Below, one piece after another: positions 56,511 to 64,000 of a stretch of DNA of 64,000 nt (position 1 is the stretch's first letter; the number at the start of each line of letters is the position of its first letter). The position numbers and the translations under genes were made by a program. The notes below the pieces were generated by a model. The model saw only the letters and a program-made list of their open reading frames with translations, did no database searches and had not been told where the DNA came from. The stretch comes from Salminus brasiliensis (lineage: Eukaryota > Chordata > Actinopteri > Characiformes > Bryconidae), in assembly GCF_030463535.1 (NCBI RefSeq), contig NC_132891.1, positions 7,527,622 to 7,591,621 on the forward strand, written 5' to 3'.

Positions 56511-58432
56511 TTTTTACATTGTTGTGCAATAATATCCAAAAAACTAAAAGGTTGTGCTAAACATATTTTCCAAGAGGAATAATTATAGTGTATATTATTA
56601 CTTTTGTAAATCTAATGTAATGACAGTGTTACTTGACTGACGTATCAAAATAAAAAGAGCTAGTGGCTCAATATTTTACCCATGTGCTACCATAGGCCTA
56701 CGGGGGCGTGACAAATGTGCTGCCTATAGGATGAGCAAAGCATGGCAATGACAAAACTGTCAGCTTATGACTATAATGCAAAGCACAAACTACAATGCTT
56801 TATAAATGACAAGTCAGCTCCTGAATTGCAATTATACAATTAAAAATCTCTGACAAAGAAGCCAGATTTTCAGCCAGCCATGCAATGTATTGCCTTGTGT
56901 GTCAGTAATGGGTAATTTGTGGGCCCTGTGGGCTCCATTTATGATGGAAAACAACTCCACCCGTTTGGAATTACACTATTCTCTATGGAGACACTAGTTC
57001 TTACTTCTGAGTTAAATCTCAGAGTGCTCTGTCTGATCTCAAATCAGATTGTGTTCTCTAATCTCATTAATCACAAGTTGAAGTTGAAGTTGATGATACA
57101 CAATTCCTGTTTTGATGTCCCTCTTTGTCACCATTCTTACCCGCAGCAGTCACCAGACCCTTGGAAAGTAATGATGCTTTCGCTTATTGACCTTCCTCTT
57201 TTCTGGGACTGTGCTATTTGAGTGCGATTGCGATCATCGTCTGACATGTCGTCTGACATGTTCTGTTGGTATAATAGGAAATCTGATGCGTGTAACACAT
57301 TTCTATTATTACTATATTCAATAATGATAAATCAGAAGAATGAATATTTTGCCAGCCGAGCTGCGTATCTGTGGCTCCATCTTGCAGTTCACTCAATGCA
57401 ATGTTTTGACTTCAGTTAGGATGGACTGGTATGCCTGATTGTATTCACAAGCACCAGCGTTGCCTGCATAGAACAGATGTTTAGGAGATATATCCACATG
57501 TTTGTTGGATGCCAGTTCCATCTGTATTTGTGAACAAGCACATACATGTCTGAATAACCACTGATTTAATATTATTTCAAATGCTATAGTGTAACCTGGC
57601 CTGCACCTTTTTGTCTGTTCTGTATTCAGTAAATCTCTTGAAATATTTAAAGTCTTGTGTGAAAGTGTGAACGTATGTGATGAATATGATCAGTGGTAAA
57701 AAAACAACAACAAAAAGACAACCAATCTCACCTGTAGGATGTGTAAAACTGTGGGAATGCAAATGGAACTTATGTGATTATTTTATCCAGGCCCGATCTC
57801 TACAAATGTAGTCCACCCCTTAACACTCCAGGGCTTATTTCACACTAAGATGTATTGCTCAGTAACTACAGGGACTTCTGTACAAACTAGTGGGGCTATT
57901 CTTTGGTAATAAACGTTTGTTATAACACTTTCTGCCCACTGGCGTTAAAGGAGTGTTCATAAAAAAGCAGTAGATCAGAAAGACATGTTCAGATTCTGAA
58001 GTTTGCTTTTTTACTTTTCCAGTGAAGCTTCAAGGTCGATATAATAGAAGTCTATGTCACCAGACATATTTACATATTCTCCCATTTCTTGTCATCTAAT
58101 TAGCCTCGTACCTCCAATGCAAACTTCAGACAACAAATGAAATGTGTCAAAATAAAGTTTGAATAAATTTACATAAACTCATAACATACTAATTAAACCT
58201 CACCTGTCCCTCTAAGCTGATGTGCACTCTTTGTATCTCTGCTAATCACATTTGCAGAAGCAGCAGTGTACAGATTAGCCTAAAATGACCCTCCAGCACA
58301 TCAGTGAAAATACCTGACCTAGGCAGAATTAAAGGGAGCTGACAGAAATCGACTCCAGTTCAAAACACTCTTTGGGGGCTGAATTAAGGTCCTGCAGAAG
58401 AGTAGTGGACCTTCCGAGCAGTTCAACAGACA

Positions 58433-59238
58433 TAGTGGACCTAGTGGAAGCAAATCTAGTAAGCATCAGTGTAGGAACTGGACTGGACTGAAGTTTGTTA
58501 GGTACCATTAGAGTCCATTTAGTGTACAACAAAAAAAAAAGTTCTGGAAGTTGCTCAGAACTTGGGTATTACTTTATTATTATTATTATGATAATTTTTT
58601 GAGGTGCTACTTTTGGATTTCTGCTCAATGTGAATCATTATTTTGTACTGGAATATGTGGCATATATGATTCACAAGTGGGCAAAAGCAGTGCAGTCCAT
58701 GAGCTAGACCACACAGCTAAAGGAAGTGACAAAATGACAACAATTGCTCACAGTTTTCCACAGAAATATTCTAATTCCTCAGAAAAGCTTTAAGAAGTTG
58801 TACTTACTGTAAAACTAACCAGCTCTAACCAGTACACTCGGCATGACATAGTGGAACTTGGTGGAACTTGTGGACCTTGTGGAAGCACATCCAGCACATC
58901 CACTGGACTGAAGTTTGTTAGGCGCCATTCTTCTTCAGTTCTGGAAGCTTCTTAGTATTTAGGTATTATTCTTTTTTTTAAATGCTACTTTTGGATTTCT
59001 GCTCAATGTGAATCATTATTTTGTACTGGAATATGTGGCATATATGATTCATAAGTGGGCGACAGCAGTGCAGTCCATGTGCTAGACCACACAGCTACTT
59101 AAAGGAAGTGACAAAATGACAACAATTCCTCACAGAAAGAGGCTTGATTTCCACAGAAATATTCTAATTCCTCAGAAAAGCTTTAAGAAGTTGTACTTAC
59201 TGTAAAACTAACCAACTTTAACCAGTACACTCCACATG
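58433..59238. repeat. Local tandem duplication, two units of about 400 bp
   Basis: Unit 1 (about 58433-58850) and unit 2 (about 58851-59238) share GGACTGAAGTTTGTTAGG, a long block from GCTACTTTTGGATTTCTGCT to ATATGTGGCATATATGATTC, and CTCAGAAAAGCTTTAAGAAG through TACTGTAAAACTAACCA. They differ by small indels, such as the ATTATT run in unit 1 and AGAAAGAGGCTTGATT in unit 2. Confidence 0.9.
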
Positions 59239-59331
59239 AGAAAAAGCTTATATTGTGTATTTTACACAATATTATTCATTCTTCATCTTTTCTACTTCAC
59301 TGACTACTGTACAGCCTGTGTGGGGATTTAC

Positions 59332-59900
59332 CTGCTTTTTCCTCCGGCTCAGTCCTCCACTCCTCCTCCTTCTTTATCAATCAATAAGCAACAAGATGTT
59401 CCTCCGTCATGAAATCGTGCCTTCAGGCCACATACTGTCACTGAAAAGCTTGTGAGAGAATAAAACGTTTCTGCCACCGCTGCAAGCAAGCAAGCAAGCA
59501 AGCAAGCAGCAGCTAAAGGAGCCCACCGTCAGCAGAGCTTCTAAAATCCAGATGTTCAAAACACGCTACCACATCCTTTACAGCTTCAGGCGCGAGCTTA
59601 CGCTACTAAGTTCTCCACGCGCTGACTTTCCCTGAGTTCACAACCGGCTACAGCTGCACTTCTTCAGCCAAACATCAGGAAAGCGGACGCAGACGAGAGC
59701 CAAATAAACTCGACGACAGGCAGGGCTAATCTTCAGCCAAATCTTGAGGTGATAAAGCGAAAAGTCGAAGCTCAGGGCTCCGGAGCATTACTGGACGGCT
59801 TCCGCTTCGAAATAAACATTTGTCCGGCGACTCCTTCCTCAGACTTCATCTCGATAAAGTACAGCCCAGAACCTCGTCGTGTTCCTGATTTAAGGCTTAG
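59332..59900 (-). promoter_or_regulatory. acvrl1: Predicted acvrl1 promoter and untranslated first exon
   Basis: From about 59460 to 59900 CG dinucleotides are clustered well above the surroundings. On the minus strand GGAGGAAAAAGCAG is followed by GTAAATCC (donor at 59331), a plausible end for a leader exon that would join to the acceptor at 50371. It includes a (CAAG)n run at 59483-59509. The transcription start is unknown; no TATA box is evident. Confidence 0.35.
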
Positions 59901-60210
59901 ATTACAGATTTGAAATATACAGCTGTGTCCCACCCCTCATTGTCTGGCGCTGGAATGCTCTCTCTCTCATTGCTGTTTTCCTGTCTCTGACAAACCTTTC
60001 ATTTTCCCTCTCGTTTTTTCCCCTCAGCGAACAGTTTGTTCAACGAGGGTCCTCATGTTCCTCCTGAGCATCTTACCAGTCATCATGGCTCGTGAAGCGG
60101 TCTTCTTAGTCAAAGATGCCACATCTGGACGTGTTTATTTATGCATTTATTATTTTAGAGCTAAAATGGAGCATTGCATGGAGGTTTTTGCATGGCAGTC
60201 ACGATGCACT

Positions 60211-60629
60211 GCACAGCACACTCGTAAAGAGGGGTTCTTCAGTGGTTCTCTGACAGAACCATTTCAGTGAATGATTAAGTAGTTCTTTACCTGGTTATGT
60301 GGTTCTTTTCTATAGTGAAAAACATCGGAGAGATAATTCTTTATACAACCTTTCATCGAAAGTGTTCCTCTGTGACTGTAAATGTGTCTGAGAACCAATT
60401 TTTTATTATATAGCTAGAACCGTTTTGAAGTGAATGTGTCTATAGAGCCCCCAGAAATGAGTCCCCTATTACTATCAAAGAACCTTTTTAGTACTATATA
60501 GAACCTATTATTATTATACGTATAATATTGCCTACAGAGAAAAGTCAACTGTGAACTGTTCTTGAAGAGTTCTTGAAATGTCTCTGCACAGAGAACCACT
60601 GAAGAACCTCTTTTTAGACTATGCTGTGG
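60211..60629. mobile_element. 420-bp MITE with 40-bp terminal inverted repeats
   Basis: The left end GCACAGCACACTCGTAAAGA, GGGGTTCTTCAGTGGTTCTC is mirrored by GAGAACCACTGAAGAACCTC, TTTTTAGACTATGCTGTGG. The inverted copies differ at about six sites. The interior carries many GGTTCT/AGAACC words and no usable ORF. Confidence 0.8.
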
Positions 60630-60649
60630 AGTAAATTGTGACTGCCGCA

Positions 60650-62440
60650 AAATCTCCAAAATGGCAACTATACATTAGAAGGGAAAAAATCCTTCTTAAC
60701 TTTTAATGGAAGTCAATGCAAAAAGAGTTTATTTCAAGTAATTTTGGAGCATTTCTATTGGACGTTTATCTGTCTGCCACATGAGAATGCAAAAACGGTC
60801 CTTAAAGGTTTGCATGAGCATGCCACCCCAGCAGGGAAGTCAGATTCATTAAGAAGCAGTGTAACAGCCAAAACAGACGTAAAAACAGAGCACGTTTTCT
60901 AGTTTTTTTTTTTTGCTGTGGCAACGCTGCTGTCTCTGAATTGACCACATACGAAGGAGTTGGGTTTTGTAGTGTTTTTAACCCAAATCCAAATGTGAGT
61001 GCAGTATGTTCTTTTTTCTAGTAATGAGTAAAGAGTTATTCCGCATTCAGTAGTTAGTCAGCAACAACCAAGCTCAAGTTAACATTGGGATTTCAGTATT
61101 TTCAGAAAGCCATATTTTTCAAAATTGTTCTTTTTGAACCACCTCTGTTTCAGTGACTTAAGTGGCTGCGCTGGTGTGGACGGGAGGCCAAAACGCAGAG
61201 AAAAAGCTGTGTCCAGGTACATGTGGACAGAACCTCAGTTTTAGTCGTGTCTTTGTGCTTCTGCTTGTCACAACTCTTACTTCAGAGTTTTAGTGTTTAG
61301 GCCAAATATGAATCAAAATGTGACAAATTAACATCTAACACACTTTAGTTTCTATGCTTACTAATGCTGAATGTTCCAGGTATTTTTCTCACCTACTTTT
61401 GTATGTGTGTTTTTTTTTTTTTTTACTTTTACTGCCTGAGTCATTAATTAACAGTAGTAATACGATGATGAGTTAAAGCTACTGTACTGAACTGTGGTTA
61501 GAATGAATCACTATGTTACAGCGTTCTGAGAGCTACTGAAAATTCGCCAGTGTCTGAAGCATACAAGGGTCTTAATAGCACATTTTCCGAGTATATATTA
61601 ACCTACTGTTTTGTGGTTTTAAAAGGGCAGACAAACATTCTGAGCTGGAGACAGGCTGGATTGGAAGCTAATGCCCTGAGGGAGCAAAGGCTGAGAAGCA
61701 GCTTCCCAAACAGCCTCTTATGGACGAAGGCCCAGGCAAACACAAGGATCAGGGTGAGCTGTTGATGACACATAGCTCAGGCTCATTTTAGGGGAACAGA
61801 CTGCATTGTTAATTCAATTCAGTTGAATACTTTGACAGGAGTAATGCTAGAAGTGAGTAGTAGTAGATGGGCTACTGCATGTTAGGCCATGCCAACTATT
61901 CTCTGGTGGAGATACATAGGGTTGAACTGCACTCTTATTTCACCTCATCAAGAGAAATTGGGTAAAAAAATGAAACATGTTAAAGCAGGAGTTATTTTCC
62001 CAGTGGGATGCCCCTCCTTTCCCAGGCTTTGTAATCTGTGCACTTGGCCTGTGTGTTCAGGCCCAGCTGGAACTGCTCAGATCTGTGGGATGAGGAGAGG
62101 AAGAATGATTATTTGATCAGTATTTATTTTTTTTTTTACTTTTCCCACGAGTGCGTGTGATGCTGAGGTTCATTTTTTTAGCATCCAAGGTCTTTCAACA
62201 TCACTAGTAGACGCTATCTCATTTCCTTGTGGCCGGCACAGACTGCTTTCTTTTTATTGGAGATCTGTTTCTACTCCATTCACTTGCTGTCTTGTAGAGA
62301 TGACAAGGGGTCACAAGTACCTGAATGCATGTTTAAAATTTTTGTAAACTACCTAAACTATCCTGGATTTAACAAGCCAACTAAGGATCAGTATGGCATG
62401 TGTGTGTACCGTGCACTATGCCAATACTGAGTAACAGCCT
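60650..62440. other. Upstream flank without recognised genes
   Basis: Contains one family D copy (about 60650-60840) and poly-T runs. The short ORFs at 61550-62116 lack splice or family support. Confidence 0.6.
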
Positions 62441-62447
62441 CTCTTCT

Positions 62448-62770
62448 ATAAAATGTTGAAAACATTCCTATGAGACTAGAGGTTATTGCATCACGTAACT
62501 TTCAGGAACACTTTAATACTGTGAATGTCTGGGATTCAGATCTGGTGACTGGGAAGACCATGGTGCATCATCATGCTGGAAGTAGCCATTAGAAGATGGG
62601 TAAACTGTGGGCATGAAGGGATGCACATGGTCAACAGCAATAAATTGACGATGATTGATTGGTATTAACCATGCCCCAAAATGTGCCAAGCAAACATTCC
62701 CCACACCATTACCTCACCACCTGAGTGAGGATCTGTATAGATGTTCCTAATAAAGTGCTCAGTGAGTGTA
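62448..62770 (-). pseudogene. Tc1-like transposase fossil with one terminus
   Basis: The minus ORF 62704-62513 reads NVCLAHFGAWLIPINHRQFI, then ADHVHPFMPTVYPSSNGYFQ, HDDAP and SQSPDLNP. These are Tc1 transposase blocks, but the stretch between YFQHDDAP and SPDLNP is deleted, which removes part of the catalytic core. The plus-strand end CCTAATAAAGTGCTCAGTGA GTGTA is the family terminus. Confidence 0.75.
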
Positions 62771-63345
62771 GATTGGAATGGCATAGTAAATAAACAGACC
62801 AGCTCAAAAGCCTGGACATCTGTGCAGTGCAGTTTTACTGCTGCTGTAGTCTTTTACACTGTTTATTCAAGCCATACATGGACATCTATAGCTTGTAGCT
62901 CATGATAAGGTTCCACGCCGCCATGTGCACCGCGTGTGACCTTGTGCAACCTGCAGAACCGCTGTGTTAGATTTCGTTGGACATTCCAATAGAAATTATG
63001 TGTCTGACATATCTGATTCAAACTCAGGCAAAGCTACTGTAAAATCTGTAGCACTAATGAACTTTGTGGGGAAGCAGAGTAAAGACTTTTAACACCACTA
63101 ACCGGATACACACTGAGAGGACATCACTCAGCCCAGTACAGGACAAAAGGTGATGGATCTATCCTTATATAACAATGGGGACACATTGGGTATGGCCACA
63201 CATGTAAAGTGACGTCACTCTGGTGTGTAAAATGTAGAAATTGAGAAGTTTAGGCTGTTTACAACTGAGATTACATTTATTTTTAAAACAGAAAGAGTGA
63301 AGTATAGAAAAAAGTGCCATTTGGTATCAGTACCGTATTCCAGGC
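62771..63345. other. Flank, nothing recognised
   Basis: AT-rich sequence with only short unsupported frames. Confidence 0.6.
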
Positions 63346-63497
63346 ACACTCTTAAAAATAAAGGTGCTTCAAATAGTTCTTTGAGTGATACCACAGAAGA
63401 ACCATTCTTGGTTCCATAAAGAACCATGTTTGTCATAGACATGGAACCAAAAGCATTGCTCAAAGAACCTTTTTGTAAGCACCTTTATTTTTTGGAT
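63346..63497. mobile_element. Short MITE with ACTCTTAAAAATAAAGGTGC ends
   Basis: The left end CACTCTTAAAAATAAAGGTG CTT is mirrored by AAGCACCTTTATTTTTTG. The middle holds AGAAGAACCATTCTTGGTTC and AAAGAACC words typical of a very common fish MITE. About 150 bp, non-coding. Confidence 0.75.
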
Positions 63498-64000
63498 TAT
63501 TGGTTTAAATGTGAACAATACCCAACCCTACTCAGGATAGCGATCTAAGGATCTGAGCATCTAAAAGATGCACCCAAACTATTCAAACCCACTACTGTGG
63601 TTTGTTACGGAATTGGATCTGATTCATTCTTTTTTCTAACCCCAGTGTTTTCTGCTATTATCGACCTGATACTGATACCCATCCCTGACATTACGCCATC
63701 TTTATTAATGATTTCCAATTCATGGTTACGCTTCTAATTACTTTTTTATGCTACAGTTCATCTTGTGTCATGGCTAAGAGTAAGTTACATAAGCTTGACA
63801 CAACCAATGGATTAGCGACCACTGACTCCCTCTACTTTTACCCTTACTGTTTCTATTATAGTCTCTCTTTAACAAGCTCATGGCTGCTTTACCAACCAAT
63901 GGATATCATGGAAGCTTTTAATGTGAGTCTCTGAATAAGGAAGAACGTTTCTAATCTTCTAATTGATTTTCTTTATTATTTTTCTCATTAAAATCTACAC

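Larger units (their letters stand above)
50371..59331 (-). other. acvrl1 5' intron (predicted, about 9 kb)
   Basis: Sequence between coding exon 1 and the predicted leader exon. It contains MITEs, a Tc1 fossil, a family A copy, a family B fragment, (AAT)n at 51647-51682 and a tandem duplication. No coding exon is recognised in 51.3-54.1 or 55.2-56.2 kb. Confidence 0.4.

Noticed and set aside
61550-62116. Short plus-strand ORFs as a possible next gene
   Set aside because: No coding pattern, splice support or family match. The surrounding sequence is ordinary AT-rich spacer.

Overview
The window is vertebrate nuclear DNA, almost certainly from a teleost fish. Genes are split into short exons with GT-AG introns, introns and spacers are full of (CA)n/(GA)n microsatellites, and the interspersed repeats are typical fish Tc1-like elements, MITEs and tRNA-derived SINEs. 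The repeat mix suggests an otophysan (characin/catfish group), but that is an inference from memory of repeat families. No bacterial, viral or CRISPR feature is present.

Three protein-coding genes are supported exon by exon. (1) Positions 227-2327, plus strand: the last six coding exons of kmt2d (MLL2/MLL4), giving FYRC, SET and post-SET, followed by a long 3'UTR to about 5.4 kb. (2) Positions 9795-32444, minus strand: a complete acvr1b (ALK4) gene of nine coding exons and 501 residues, with an 18.3-kb first intron. (3) Positions 39354-50368, minus strand: a complete acvrl1 (ALK1) coding region of nine exons and 497 residues, with a predicted untranslated leader exon near 59.3-59.9 kb. All splice phases close and both receptor reading frames are intact.

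Layout: kmt2d and acvr1b converge tail to tail with about 7.5 kb between stop codons. acvrl1 lies upstream of acvr1b on the same strand, about 6.9 kb away, the same order as human ACVRL1-ACVR1B on 12q13. The two receptors feed opposite SMAD branches: acvr1b (activin/nodal) to SMAD2/3, and acvrl1 (BMP9/BMP10, endothelial) to SMAD1/5/8. KMT2D is an unrelated H3K4 methyltransferase.

Most of the remainder is repeat-derived. A Tc1-type non-autonomous family with TIRs like TACACTATATGGACAAAAGT has about ten copies in both orientations. Also present are nested Tc1 transposase fossils at 32.8-34.5 kb, two more transposase fossils at 56.2 and 62.5 kb, several MITEs with visible terminal inverted repeats, SINE pieces, an L2-like LINE tail, a 570-bp polypurine tract and a local tandem duplication at 58.4-59.2 kb.

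I found no convincing new biological system. The observations most worth a second look are a long (UG)n tract just upstream of the acvrl1 transmembrane-exon acceptor, a Myb/SANT-like ORF fragment behind kmt2d, a small signal-peptide-like ORF in acvr1b intron 1, and the promoter-proximal duplication upstream of acvrl1.
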